Shown: positions 43,047 to 55,192 of the stretch, piece after piece | Position numbering within the stretch: position 1 is the stretch's first letter | Layout: each line of letters opens with the position of its first letter | Origin: Buddleja alternifolia | Taxonomy: Eukaryota > Streptophyta > Magnoliopsida > Lamiales > Scrophulariaceae | DNA length: 64,000 nt | NCBI GenBank assembly: GCA_019426215.1 | Contig: CM033393.1 | Span: forward strand, 24,120,591-24,184,590 | Reading direction: 5' to 3' | Made by a program: the position numbers and the translations under genes | Notes under the pieces: generated by a model | The model's database searches: none | Seen by the model: the letters and a program-made list of their open reading frames with translations, nothing else | What the model was told of the DNA's origin: nothing

Positions 43047-43880
43047 TCAAAAATGAGAAGCAAGACTTCTCTTTTCATGTCTTAGAAATTTCTTGACCAA
43101 TAAGTCCATTTTCTGATCCTCATCTGATTCTGTCACTTCCACCTCACTAACTGATTTTCCCTTGTTATTGATTGTAGCGATTAATGCTCCGGAATCAGTT
43201 GCTGAAGACGAGGTGTCGCTGAATGCACCCAATTCAAATTCAAAAGCCCTTAGCTCCGAGAACACATGCTCTAGAGTTAGATTCTCCAACATCTGTGATT
43301 CTCTCATAGCAGTTGTCTTCATCAAAAATCTATTGGGAAGGCTTCTGAATATCTTGTTGACCATTTCCTTGTTGGTCAACTCCATGCCTAGTGACGCTAA
43401 CTCCGTAATGAGCAAAGTGAATCTCACGTCTAATTGATCTAGCATCTCGCTTGGCATCATCTTAAAATTGTTAAATCTTTCTTTGGCAATCGAAAGCTTG
43501 TTTTCTCTCATCTGTGCTGAATCTTTACATATCGTGGCTAACTTATCCCAAATTTCCTTAGTCGTTTTACACGACTTGACCTTGTTGAATAAGTTATCAT
43601 TGTCTCCAATGGCGGTATAAAGAGCGTCTCGTCCAACATTATCCAAATTTGCTCTTCGACGCTCATCAGCTGACCACTCATGCTTTGGTTTCTCAACATA
43701 ACCATCTGGAGTCGCTTCAGTCGCTCCAGGCACTCTAGTGATGTCTTTGAATATTCGAATCGGTCCATCTGAAATGATATCACACATTTCATCATCACAA
43801 GCACAAAGATAAACAAAAGCTTTGACCTTCCACGAATCATAATTTGATTCGGTCAACTTAGGTACTCCTGAAAATGCCAT
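43047..43880 (-). CDS. Intact gag (UBN2/copia-type capsid) of the gag-only element
   Basis: A 277-residue open frame starts 99 bp inside the right LTR edge. MAFSGVPKLTESNYDSWKVK is the conserved capsid start (P.L...NY..W), WSADERRRANLDNVGRDAL and TTKEIWDKLATICKDSAQMR follow, and NNFKMMPSEMLDQLDVRFT and LTNKEMVNKIFRSLPNRF are the later gag helices. Predicted role: particle protein. No zinc knuckle appears; the frame ends KKFLRHEKRSLASHF, shortly after the point where a copia gag would enter its CCHC region. The open frame in an element with no enzymes suggests recent activity with enzymes supplied in trans. Confidence 0.9.
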   Translation of the reverse strand: MAFSGVPKLTESNYDSWKVKAFVYLCACDDEMCDIISDGPIRIFKDITRVPGATEATPDGYVEKPKHEWSADERRRANLDNVGRDALYTAIGDNDNLFNKVKSCKTTKEIWDKLATICKDSAQMRENKLSIAKERFNNFKMMPSEMLDQLDVRFTLLITELASLGMELTNKEMVNKIFRSLPNRFLMKTTAMRESQMLENLTLEHVFSELRAFEFELGAFSDTSSSATDSGALIATINNKGKSVSEVEVTESDEDQKMDLLVKKFLRHEKRSLASHF

Positions 43881-43979
43881 GAAAAATTTTAAAGCAACTA
43901 AAAGTTTTAAAATTGGATCTAAACAAGAAGTTACGCTCGGAAATTTTAAAATTTCAACTTCAACCGCTCTGATACCACT

Positions 43980-45879
43980 TGTAGGTCCCCGAGAGGCATA
44001 CGAAAGGGTCTAGAAGGGGGGGGGGGGGAGGGTTGAATAGACCCTGAAGTCCTTTTCGACTTCAAAAAGTTTCGTATTAAAATTTCTTTTGAACGCTTAA
44101 GGATAGTAATCGCTTGACTAGTCGCTTACAAGTGTAGGCGCTTGATTAGTTGCTTACTCGAAGACTGTTTTGATAAAGTTAACTTAGACTTAGTGATTTC
44201 AACTATTACCAAAGTAGGGTAATGTTTCAATCGCTTAATCAGGGTTAGCACAGCGGAAGTATTTTAAAGTCTTCTCTTTGAAAATGTTTTAGCGTTACAA
44301 AAGTTTTTCTTTAGTTGCTTTCCTTTTAAATAGTTTTGAACGCTCAGAGGGCTTAGCGCTTGGCGAAGCGCTTAAGTCTGTTTTGAAAGCTTAGCGTTCA
44401 CTTTTTGCAAATAGTCGCTTAACTGTTTTAAAGCCTTTAAGAGATGTAATATGCAAATGCAATGTAAATCATTAAAACAGTAAGGTGACACAAGAAATTG
44501 TAAGGTTCACTGGGTGGTGTAATCCCAGCTACGTCCTTTTTCTCCTTTGCACTCGGAGGCAATCCACTAAAATGATCCTCAAAGAATCACACAGAATCTT
44601 CTACAAATTAGGGACAAAGGAAGCCATGGATGTGGATGACTTGAGATCCTTGGTCACACAGATTTCTTCTACAAGCCACTTCAATCCTCTACTTCTGGAA
44701 AGACGATCTCGAGCTCCTTGATCACACAGACTTCAGCTCCAATGAAGATCTTCTCCAAGATGGCCTTGAGCTCTTTGATCACACAGACTTCAACTCCAAT
44801 AAAGACCTTTCTTCAACAAGCTTCTCTTACTCAAAAATACTGCTTGTGGAAGTCAACAATCTTTCTCACTCAGATGAAAGGTGTTGAGGGTTTATTGTAA
44901 CAGGGTTTGTTTGATGTTGGGAAGTTCAAACAACTTGGGATATCTCAATAATAGTTTAGGGTTCTTCTTGGAAGATGTTTGAGATATCGGGTGACTGTCT
45001 GGAATGTATTTGAGAAGCTTTAAGGATATTGGAGCTTCAAGAAAGATCTTCTTCAACAAGCTTCTCTTACACAAAAATACTGCTTGTTGAAAGAATTAAC
45101 TTTCTTGAATTCCAATTGGCTATGGAGTTTGGAAGCTTTTTCTCTCAAATTATTTCTCAGCTCTCTTTCACGGTTTTGTTTTTTTTTTCTCACACACATA
45201 AAAGGTTTTGCTGAAGGGTACTATTTATAGGGTTTCTTGGGATTTGTCCGTTGGACACAATTGAGTGCAAATAGTCCCTTTTCTGACATTCCTTAATTTC
45301 TGTTGAGTCCGATTTGACAGGAGCAGATTTGAACTCTGAAAAGCTGACAGTCTAGTCAAAAGGTGGCTTGTCCACAAGTCAGATCGCATTTAATGCACTT
45401 GAATTTATTTCCCGCTGGAAATAAATGACCGTTGAGGATTAGATGACTTGAGGATGTATTTCAGGTGAATCCTTTCGATGAACGCTTGAGTATCTGAGCT
45501 CTCGGTTCACACTCCTGGAATAGTCCTTTAGAGTTAGCTAGGCGCTAAGAACATTCTCTCGAACGCTTGATTCATAACTCCTGAAATAGACTCTTAAGCG
45601 TTTGACAGACGCTTAAGACAAATCTTCATCTTCACTTGACTTCAGACGCTGATCTTCAACTTCATCCTTGATAGACTCACTCAGAATTCTATCAGTGACT
45701 TGGTATTAAATACTTAGTCTAAAATCTACAAAGATAAAGATTACAAGCCTAACAAACTAATACACTTTCAAAACGCTTATACAGATATTCTATGAAAGTA
45801 TAAACTTACATTCTTTTGGGGTCTAACATGAAATCCTATCTTGTCATCATCAAAACATCTAACAATGAATTTCCTAACA
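43980..45879 (-). repeat. Right LTR of the gag-only element, 1900 bp
   Basis: Starts TGTAGGTCCCCGAGAGGC and ends GAATTTCCTAACA. It is collinear with the left LTR throughout, including the G run (about 44018-44029, here followed by AGGGTTGAATAG). Confidence 0.92.
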
Positions 45880-45967
45880 CTTCGGCTCTATTCTGGACCC
45901 CCTCTGCGTCTGGGAAATTTTCAGTTAAGAATGCCTTTTCTTTTATTAGCAATCCACCCCGCGGCTC
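45880..45967 (+). mobile_element. LINE segment 2 between the two LTR elements
   Basis: This 88-bp piece of the LINE continues ORF2: FWTPSASGKFSVKNAFSFI can be read at about 45893-45950, the region before the zinc-binding domain typical of plant L1. It is flanked by CTTCG (duplication of the gag-only insertion) on the left and GGCTC (duplication of the copia insertion) on the right. Confidence 0.88.
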
Positions 45968-47634
45968 TGTTGGGAATCTTGCGAGTAAAAATGCAGCGGA
46001 TAAAACAATTCCCAAACCATGAATCAATCCGATTCATTGTTGATTTCTTGACAAAAAAAGGAGATAAACAATTTATCTTGAAGCGTGAATCAATTCGTAT
46101 CGATTTGACGGTAGTAGCAATCCTCGGGAATCCTACCTCTAGATATCATGCGGAAGAAAAATCTCCAAGAAAGCTCCGATCTCCTGCACGACAACTTTGG
46201 CGGCGGCGGCTATTTGGAAAAAATAGAGGGAATTTTTCTTTTCTTTTGCTGTAGGTTTTCTGGCTCAAAGGCAGATTTAGAATTGTGTGTTGTCTAGAAT
46301 TCTGACACTGACTAACAATTTATACCAAGTAATAAAACCCCTAATCCAATAAGTGAGGGGCGGCCCACTAGGCCTGTGCAATGGGCTTTCAGGCTTCGTT
46401 TCATCTTAGCCTATGTGTAATTAATTAAATCCAAGTCTAATCCAATTGACAATTAATTACTTTAATCCAATTAATTTAATTCAAATTATAAATTAATTTT
46501 CAATTAATTTAACTTATGAATTAATGTGATTTAATTAATTTATTTAATCTAATTAAATATATTTAATTAAATCATGCCATTCATTTTGTTAGTCAATCAC
46601 ATCAAATGTGATTTTACCAAAATACCCCTAGCATAGAAAAGCATTCCATTTCTTCACATAGCGCAACTCTCTAGGCTCGATTCAATTGGCAATGGGAGGT
46701 TTCCAAAGGATAAGGTTGTGACCTAGCCAGGACCGTGGAACCAAATCGTAACCCAATTGAAAACGAGATGATCATGTCATCACGAACCTTGACTAAGAAT
46801 ACCGTATGCGTATAAACTCTTCACCAACGTGACCCGATGAAGTAAGAGCCATGGTTTAGTCAAACTCATAGAACTTGATACTGTACTTAGAATCATAATA
46901 ATTTGAAATTACCAAACTACCCTCCGTGCCAATCACGGGACAGTTTATATGCTTTGGCTAAAGACTTATAATTTCAACTACTTACGATCGTACAGTTTAG
47001 ATACTCGTTTACTATCGAGACGGTGAATCCCATTTTGGCAAGTTATTTTATAACATCGAATGCACTATTGCACCGTACTTCAAGGTCGACCCCATCTACC
47101 AGGTGATACGGGTCTAACTACTCTGATAACATATCCAATACTACAAGCATGTTATAAATGACTCCTCAGGTCTAAAGTTCACACATACTATAGCAATCTT
47201 AATCCCAATCATTGACTGTCAAAGAGAAAATACCCATGTGATTGGATTAATGCAAGTCGAGTTTAAATATGTTAATTCCATTAATCATATTCATGACACC
47301 AGCTCCCACTATCTAATCAGTGTAAGACTGGCACTTCCTTGTCAAAGAAGATGTCATATGAGTTGAGTATTAATGCCTAATTAATATTCGTTAACTCACG
47401 AACTCCCAGTTTAATAGATTAAGTACTCGACTATTCCAGTGCCTCCTCTTGTCCATAAGAGGTGGAAAGTCTATCTTGAAATCTCATGGACTTATTCGTT
47501 CAATACAATTAAATGCCATTAGATTTATATGTACAAAACCCAGTGCCTTATATAGTATAATAGTTCGTACAATATAAATAAAATGCCCTCCTTAATCTAA
47601 TTCCTCCATTGGCATTGAGGGCATATACCTAACA
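45968..47634 (-). repeat. Left LTR of the 10.9-kb copia element, 1667 bp
   Basis: Begins TGTTGGGAATCTTGCGAG and ends TACCTAACA. AT-rich TTAATTAAATT blocks lie at about 46420-46600. The paired copy is at 55193-56859. Confidence 0.93.
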
Positions 47635-47899
47635 ATCTCCCACTTGCACTCAAAGCCAAATGCTATGGTATCTAGCGCCCATCTTTCCAAGATGTCGCTT
47701 TAGGACCGCCTGTGATAATGCTTAGTGAGTGGGTCAGCCATGTTGTGGGCTGAGGCTATTTTCTGTACGGAAACCATGCCTCTATCCAACGATTTCTCAA
47801 ATAATTTCTACTCTCGATGTGTTTAGATTTGTTGTGAGACCATGATTCCTTAGCCTGCGCAATAGCTCCATTGTCTTCATACCATAGCGACAGTATTTC

Positions 47900-50800
47900 C
47901 ATGCTAAGAATCATTTGAAGTTTGACCATAAACAACTTGTTTGGCAGCCATCAACGCCGCCAAGTATTCAACCTCGAATGTGGAATCAACAGTTGTGCTT
48001 TGCTTGGAATCCTTCCAAGACACTGCTCCTCCATTCATAATGAATACAAAACCCGGATGTGGTTTTTCAGTTGTCAACATCATATTCAAAATCCAAATCT
48101 ATGTAACTGTCCACCTTTTTATTTCTCCATGTTTTAGTCCTTCAAAAGTACTTTAGGATGCAACCCAGTGCAATACAATGCTCCTTACCCAGGTTAGCTT
48201 GAAACCTCAATACCATGCTTTTTAAGCAAGGTCCGGTCTCTTGCCTAACATTGCATACATGAGAATCCCTATTGTATAGGTATAGGGTATGCCACTCATC
48301 TCTCTTCAATCTTTGTCGGTTTAAGGACTTATAGATCAGAGAGATGAACTCCATGTATCATGAGCAAATTTCCTCTATTAGATTTCTCCATCCTTTAGGA
48401 CATTTTCTAAGTGGAGGGCTTGGGGAATTCCTATTGTTCCATTTGCTCTATCCTAGTAGATGCAAATTCTTAAGGATATATAGGTAGTTCTTCCCAAGTC
48501 TTTCATGAAGAATGTGCTTGAGATCCATGTCTTTGACCGTAGTCAATGGGCCTTTTCCATTCCCTATAAGTAGAATGCTATCCACATATAGCACCAAGAA
48601 TGTCATCTTGCTCCCACTGACCTTCTTGTAGACACTTGGTCATCTTCATTCTCGATGAAGCTAAAATTATAAACTTCTTCATCGAATTGAAGATTCTAAT
48701 TGCAGAAGGCCTATCTATGTCCATAAGTGGACTTATTCAGTTTGCATACCTTATGAGAATCTATGTTGGATATGAAACACTTGGGCTTGTTCAATATAGA
48801 TGTCTTCCTTGAGGCGTTCATATAGGAATGCGGTTTCTCACATCCATTTGCTAGATTTCATAGTGTAGGTCTGCAGTGAAAAGGTTTCCTCATAGTCAAT
48901 GCCCTTCTTTTGACTATATCTTTTCCCCATAGTTGGCCTAGCCACCCTGACCGATTCTTCTCTTATAGCTCCATTCATGCTCCATTGGCTTGACGCCTTT
49001 GGGCAGATTGGTAAGAGTCCAAAATTGGTCTAATGCATCAAATCCATCTCTGCTTTCATAGCTTCCAGCCATTTTGCAGAACCAATGTCCGTCGTTGCTT
49101 GGTCATAGTCAGAGGGATTATATCCATGGCTTTCTTCCTCTAAGGCATACAAATAATGCGCTTATAGCAAGTAACCATATCTTTCAGGCGGTTGAGATGC
49201 TCTGCTAGACCGTTGTTGTGGCAGTTGTGTCGTGTTAAGTTCAGTTTAGGTTTCTTGAACATATGTCTCATAAAGAGTATCATTTTGTTCTCCAAGAACT
49301 ATCCTTTTTCCTGCGATTCCTTCTCTTATGTAGGATCTTATGCTACGATGATTCTTTGATCACCATGCAGGTAAAAGAGGTATCCCATGTGTTAGGAAAT
49401 TTCATGTTAGATGTTTTGATGATGACAAGATAAGATTCAATGTTAGGCTCCAAAAATACAATGTAAGTTTCCGCTTTTCATAGAATGATGTATAAGCGTT
49501 TGAAAGTTGTAATTTATTATAGGCTTGTAATTTTTATCTTTGTAGAATTTAGACTAAAGTCTTAGTGACTGAATCGCTAGTAGAATTCTAGGTGAGTCTA
49601 TTAGAGAAGAAGTTGAAGACCAGTGTCTGAAGTCAACCGGAGATAAAGATTTTCTTTTTAGCGACTGTCAAACGCTAAAAGATCTCACTTCAGGATTTAT
49701 GGATCAAGCGCTCGAAATCTCTCAAACGACTTATGTCAGAATCACCTGAAATAAATCCTCAAGTCATGAAGGACTTAAATGCAATCATTCAACGGGCATT
49801 TATTTCCAACGGGAATTAAATTCAAAATGCATTAAATGCCTGATAAGAGCATTAATTGTGATAAGCCAATGTGACTTGTGGACAAGCCACCTTTTGACCA
49901 AAATGTCAGAAAATTCAGAATTTCAGCTGCTCCCGTCCAATCAGCTTCAGTGAACTTTCAGGAATGTCAGAGAAAAGGTATACTCACGCGCCTCGTGAGA
50001 GGCACGCTCCTACATATGTCTAATGGACAGATCCCAAGAAATTGCCTATAAATACCTTACCCCAGCAAACCATACATATACATAAGATACGTACGAAAAA
50101 TTATTGCCAAAAATCCTACGTACATTTTCTGAGAAAAAGCTTAGAAACTCCATAGCCAAATCTTTCAAGCTTTTTATCTACATTCCAACAGTCACAAATA
50201 TCTCAAACATCTTCCAAAGAAGAAATTCAAACTCCAACTGAGATATTCCAAGTTGTTTGATCTTTTCAAAAACAAACAAAACCCTAGTGACAAACCTCAA
50301 CCTTTCATCTGAGTGAGAAAAGTTGTTGAACCCTTTCAGGCAGTATTTCTGAGTGAGAGAAGCTTGAAGAAGACGATCTTCATTGGTGCTGAAGTCTGTG
50401 TGATCAAGGAGCCCAAGATCATTTTCACCCTTTTACTATTGTGTAGAAGATTCTGTGTGACTCTTCGAAAATCATTCTAGTAAATTCCTCCAACTGAAAA
50501 AGGAGAAGAAGGACGTAGCTGGGATTACACCACCCAGTGAACCTTATATATCTTGTGTCATTTATCTTATTTTTCTTATTATTATTTTTATTACATCATT
50601 TATCTTTGAAAGAGACAAGTTAAAATGCAAAGCGATTAAATTAACTTAAAGAACGCTAAAACTCATTTCCGCTGTGCTAACCCTGATTAAGCGATCTAAG
50701 CATTGCCCTACTTTGGTAAACTGCTAAAATCACTAAATCTAAGTTAACTTTTCTGAAGCGTCTGACCCAAGCACTCAGTTATCCAAAGCGTTCAAACCTT

Positions 50801-51900
50801 TAAAGTGATACGAAATTTTTGAAGTCGAAAAAGACTTTAGGGTCTATTCAACCCCCCCCCCTTCTAGACCCTTTCGTATGCCACTTGGGACCACCACCAT
50901 GATTACCAACGAAGCCGTCTTTTAAGGATCTATCCTCGAGTCTTTCTACCTTTGTCTTCTTTACATGCGCGGAGCAACCCCACATTGTTATGTATTTGAG
51001 ACTAGGTTTCCTACCACACCATATTTCATATGGTGTCTTCGAAACAGATTTTGAGGGACATGTGTTCAGAATAAGTGAAGCTGTAAGCAGTGAATGATCC
51101 CAGAATGAGATGCGTAGCTGAGTCTGAAACGTGTCATGTCCAACGATGTACGGATCTATCACTTCTACTATCTCATTTAGTTGTGGAATCTCTGGAGGAT
51201 AAAGTTGTGAGACTATGACTTATTTTTCTAAGACTTTGTCAAACTTGGCACACACGTATTTGCCACCTCAAGGTGTTCTAATACGTCGCCTAGTTTTGTT
51301 TTCAGTTCAGCCTTCGAATTTCATGATTAATTCAAGAGCTTCAGACTTATACTTCATCGAGCACACTAGACCATGCCTAGAATGGTCGTTCGAGAAAGTA
51401 ATAAAGTACTGAAAACTTTGCGGGCCGTATTCTTGGAAGGGCCCTCAAACGTCAATCTTGAAACTTTAGTGATCAAAGCAGATCCAATCTCCTCGATCCT
51501 CCAAATTTCTACTTGTCTCCAGATCCTGGTTCAAAATACATCCAAAAGCGCTAGCTTCGGGATCTGGAATCTAAGAAGTAGAAAACAGTCATAGAACAGT
51601 TTAGTTCTATAGCTTCTAGCACCTTGAGCTTTCAGCTTAAGACAGTCACATTTTTCAATGCCCATGCTCTATGTAGTTGGGCAAGTGTCTATCTACTTTG
51701 GGCGATTTCCTCTGAACCTTCTGTATGGAATTTCCTTCTTGATACACCCTTTCAATTTGGGCACGCCCAACCGTTTTCTCTTAATTGGAATAGTAAATGT
51801 ACCCTATGGTTTTCGTGCATTTCTAAGCTTGTCTATAAGCTCAGTCAGCGATCCTTCATTGTCAAATATATCAAAACTTGACAAAGCAGGTGAGGGATCT
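47900..51900 (-). pseudogene. copia pol remnants (integrase, RT, RNase H) split by a solo LTR
   Basis: Minus-strand readings, right to left: integrase core near 51300-51415 (FQYFITFSNDHSRHG, SMKYKSEALELIMKFEG); integrase C-terminal part 50902-51162 (FWDHSLLTASLILNTCPSKS, VSKTPYEIWCGRKPS); interruption by the LTR at 49390-50896; RT near 48540-48650 with LYVDSILLIGN, where the usual YVDD is YVDS; RNase H at 47904-48089 (HPGFVFIMNGGAVSWKDSKQ, VEYLAALMAAKQ). Many stops and frame changes. Non-functional. Confidence 0.85.
49390..50896 (+). repeat. Solo LTR related to the gag-only family, inserted in copia integrase
   Basis: Flanked by CCATG at 49385-49389 and 50897-50901, a perfect 5-bp target duplication. 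It starts TGTTAGGAAATTTCATGTTA and ends like the gag-only LTR read on its own strand (C run at about 50851-50861, TTCTAGACCCTTTCGTATGCC, ending ACCACCA). At 1507 bp it is about 400 bp shorter than, and clearly diverged from, the LTRs at 40083 and 43980, and it lies in the opposite orientation. A lone LTR with an intact target duplication is the product of LTR-LTR recombination. Confidence 0.92.
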
Positions 51901-53400
51901 GGGGTTTAACTGAAGGATGAGATTAACTTGAAAATGAAGGTTCATGTAGCAATCCAGAGAATTCAATTTCTCCTACATGGACATCATCTTTAAGCATGTC
52001 GTCTCCCACATTTCCCCATCCGTCATTTATGTATTTGATGAAGTCATTCGATATCAAATATCAAACGGTTCTACAGTGCTTTCCAAGAAGCCTTTCTAAG
52101 TGCATCATGATTGATCTAGGACTATCACAATTTTTCATGTGTGCTACCTATTTCACTGCACATTGAACTCATCATTTATCCCCTGACTTTGTGGTTATCA
52201 ATGACCTAGTCTATGAAGGGAACACAGACCTTGTCATCGTCATCAACTCTATGGCATTGATGTCGTTCGAGGTGCAATATGTATTCCAACGAATGGTCAT
52301 TGAGAACAATTCTCAATCTTCTGATCCATTCAGTGTATTATGGTCCAGTGAGGACATTTTTCTCAAGTAGCATGGGTTATATTGAGAGAGATAATTTAAA
52401 ACAGAAAACACCAAGATTTATGATTAGATATGTTATTATGTACTCAAGTAAACAAGGACTTAATGTTTACTTGTCTCCCACTACTTTTCTCGAGTCATTG
52501 CACTCCCACTGCAATAATCGGAAACCTCGTTGGATGAATTTCGTAGTGAGTGATTGAGTTTCCCAATGATCTAAACTAGTTGCAACCTTGAACGATAAAT
52601 GGCTCGTTAGATCATTGAGGTGGTGTCATACACCATTCGGTGCATCCGAAGATTCAATCTCCTTTAGCTCATAGATCACTGAACCGCAAACTTTTTCGAT
52701 ATATAGGTGGTGATCCATCTGAGTCATTTATCCCATCAACTCCTTTCAGTCTAACAATTTAATCCCGCCTTGCAACCTTGAACGATATATGGGGCGGAAT
52801 TCGCTTTGACATGAAGGCAAGAGATAGAGTATCACGTCTTGATGCATGACCCCCTTATTCCGGAAAGATGCCATACACTAGAAATGAACCCACCTTCTAA
52901 AGCTTGATGGAGAGCTAGGACATCCAATGCCCCTTTACTTACTCAGTATTTTCTAATGGGAGAATTATAACATTTGATAATGTTAATATAAATTTTAATC
53001 TCACTTTGCACATTAATTTATTATACCGCAGTAAAGGAAACATAAATACAAAATAAGCCTAGCAATTCTATCATCACACACACTCATATGGACTTTTCTA
53101 GATCGGCCCAAGCCAACGGGCCAATAGGGGAGGGGGTTCTATCTATTACAAGAGCTTCCACCTCTACAAGATTCTAATCTTCGGGCTCCGAGCTCTTCAT
53201 GGTTCCGCCAAGCTCCATTTGGGCTTATCTAACATAAATACAAAGAAACAAGCCTATACAAGTATTCTATGCAATGAAAGATACATCTTGGGGGACTCAA
53301 ACTCCGACCCAATACAACCCAATTAAAACAAAGATAAAAACCCTATGTCCATAAGAGGTGTCAACCATCACATATTAAATGGAGCACATAAGCAATTTAA
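51901..53400 (-). other. Copia interior without recognisable domains
   Basis: This corresponds to the gag/pre-integrase part of the 10.9-kb element. Only short broken frames are present. CAACCTTGAACGATA(A/T)ATGG occurs twice (about 52584 and 52775), perhaps a local duplication. No gene was identified. Confidence 0.4.
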
Positions 53401-53439
53401 ACACATATGTGAATTTTAATGGGTTAAATCTAATCTAAC

Positions 53440-54230
53440 TATTAAATCTAATTTAAACATTGCAAAATAAATCTAATCCATTTTGTCTTCTTTAATTAAA
53501 TATAATTTAATTAAAGTGAGACTATATCCAATAAAGTCTCTATGGGTGAACAAATCTAAAAAACATAAGAAATTAAGTTTACTCTAATTCCAAGAATCAT
53601 TAAATCCAATTTAAGTATAAATCCAATTCATATAATCCAATTATTTAAGTGTAAACTGTAAACCCAATTTACATAATCAAAATCAAATTTAATTTATTTT
53701 GATAGGTTAGTTAAATTTAATTTGATCAAGAATAAAATCTAGCCCAACTTATTTTATTCAATTGACTAAATATAATTTAATCAAAGTGTAATTAAATCAA
53801 ATTTAATTAGTAGGAAGATCAAATATTAATCAAACTAAAGGGTATTCAAATCCAATTTAATTTTAAAATAAATTAATTTATATACGTTTAATTTGGATAT
53901 TAAATCTTAATTTACTTTATTAAATTTAATTTATTTTGATAGGCTAGTTAAAATTTAATTTGATCAAGAATAAAATCAAGTCTAACTTATTTTATTCACA
54001 TGACTAAATATAATTTAATCAAAGTGTAATTAAATCAAATTTAATCACTAGTTAAGATCAAATTTCTAAATTAACTAATGGGTATTTAAATCTAATTTAA
54101 CTCTAGAACAAATCTAATTTATATACCCTTTAACCCAAGAAAATAAATCTAATTTAAATAACTTAAATCCAATTTGAATAAATTAAACTAAATCCAATTT
54201 AATTTAAAATCCAAAGTTGAAAGAAGGGGA
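53440..54230. repeat. AT-rich block with a 120-bp direct repeat
   Basis: Almost entirely built from (T)TAAATC(C)AATTTAA-like words. 53689-53812 recurs at 53927-54049 (AATTTAATTTATTTTGATAG start, about 95% alike by eye), 238 bp apart. It lies in the leader/gag side of the copia element. Confidence 0.75.
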
Positions 54231-54262
54231 TCCATGAATTAATCCAATACAAATAAAAAATT

Positions 54263-54547
54263 GCATTGGGTTTAACCCAATGCATCATCCATTTGTTGGG
54301 GAAAAAAATCCAACAATGTGCTGGGCAAAGCCCAACGCTTATTAAATAAGCACGCTGGGCCTAGCCCAGCCTTTTGATTTGCTGTTACGCTGGGCCAAGC
54401 CCAGCGCTATAATGGGGCGCTGGGCCAAGCCCAGCGACAACATACTTGCGCTGGGCCAAGCCAAGCGCATTTGCGATGGGCCCAAGATTAATTCATCATG
54501 AGTTGGGCTAACCCAACACATAACTTGCTGTGTTGGGCCAGCCCAAC
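54263..54547. repeat. Array of about eight short palindromes with TGGGCC/GGCCCA-like arms
   Basis: Palindromic words of 17-21 bp at about 54263 (GCATTGGGTT and its complement), 54318, 54351, 54389, 54419, 54449, 54501 and 54530. Examples: CGCTGGGCCAAGCCCAGCG (twice) and TGTTGGGCCAGCCCAACA. Spacing is about 28-35 bp in the middle. It lies 650-930 nt inside the primer-binding site of the copia element, on the leader side. Confidence 0.9.
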
Positions 54548-54552
54548 ACGTC

Positions 54553-54880
54553 TTGTTCCCTGTTGCCCGATTAGGGCAACAACTGCCATTAACGCGCAGC
54601 GCCAAGTGCCGGCGTCGGTGGGATCACCGGTCACGGCGCTTAGAGCAGCGTCACGGTGGTAGCCTCCACCACCAGACGCGATTCGAAATGGCGCTGCCTC
54701 GCGTCGCACGTCGTTGTTTGCAGCGCCGTTCAAAATGGCGCACCCCGCCACTGCGCAAGGCGGCGCACGGTAGCGATCTGTTACACACGGCGACGCCAAG
54801 CGACGAACCGCGGCAAGTTGCAGCCGCACCGACTCCTTCCGTGCAACACGACGACGATTTCTTCACCCTTCAAAAACCGA
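54553..54880. other. GC- and CpG-rich segment in the copia leader
   Basis: Base composition differs sharply from the AT-rich surroundings (words such as GCGCCGTTCAAAATGGCGCA and GGCGGCGCACGG). Frames are open in several registers on both strands simply because stop codons are rare here; none shows a recognisable domain. Origin unknown. Confidence 0.5.
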
Positions 54881-55177
54881 TTCAAAACAACAGATTCGAA
54901 TCCAGCAAAAAACATATCTGGATCCGAATCTCTTTTGAATTTAATCAACAACTTTTCAGTTTTTCAAATTTCCAGCAAAACAAATTCAGATATGATTTTC
55001 TCGATTTTCAGAAAACCGATCCAAGAATTCCGAATTCAGCTTTAGATTTGTTTATCAATTCACCCATATATAATTGATTCAAAATCAACAAACATACAAT
55101 ATGCATATATTTCATGTTCATGTAATTATCAAATAAAATATACATAAACACAAAAGAAATCAACAAAATCATGAATT

Positions 55178-55192
55178 TGGCTTTGATACCAC
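55178..55192 (-). other. Primer-binding site of the 10.9-kb copia element
   Basis: Minus strand AGTGGTATCAAAGCC directly after the LTR end, matching the 3' end of initiator Met-tRNA in the pattern TGGTATCA(A/G)AGC. It fixes orientation as minus. Confidence 0.88.

Larger units (their letters stand above)
40083..45879 (-). mobile_element. Gag-only LTR retrotransposon (TR-GAG-like), inserted in the LINE
   Basis: LTRs of 1896 bp (40083-41978) and 1900 bp (43980-45879) flank a 2.0-kb interior. The target duplication is CTCCG (40078-40082) versus CTTCG (45880-45884), 4 of 5 matching. On the minus strand AGTGGTATCAGAGCGG (initiator-Met-tRNA-type primer site) follows the right LTR, and AAAAAGGGGGAAAT (polypurine tract) precedes the left LTR. 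The interior has one intact gag frame (43047-43880) and about 1 kb without coding content. No protease, integrase or RT is present. The LTRs differ at roughly 1-2% of positions by eye, so it is the youngest insertion in this nest. Confidence 0.93.

Noticed and set aside
54488..55077. Frames up to 174 codons around the GC-rich block
   Set aside because: Several registers and both strands are open at once because of base composition, and they cross into non-coding copia leader.
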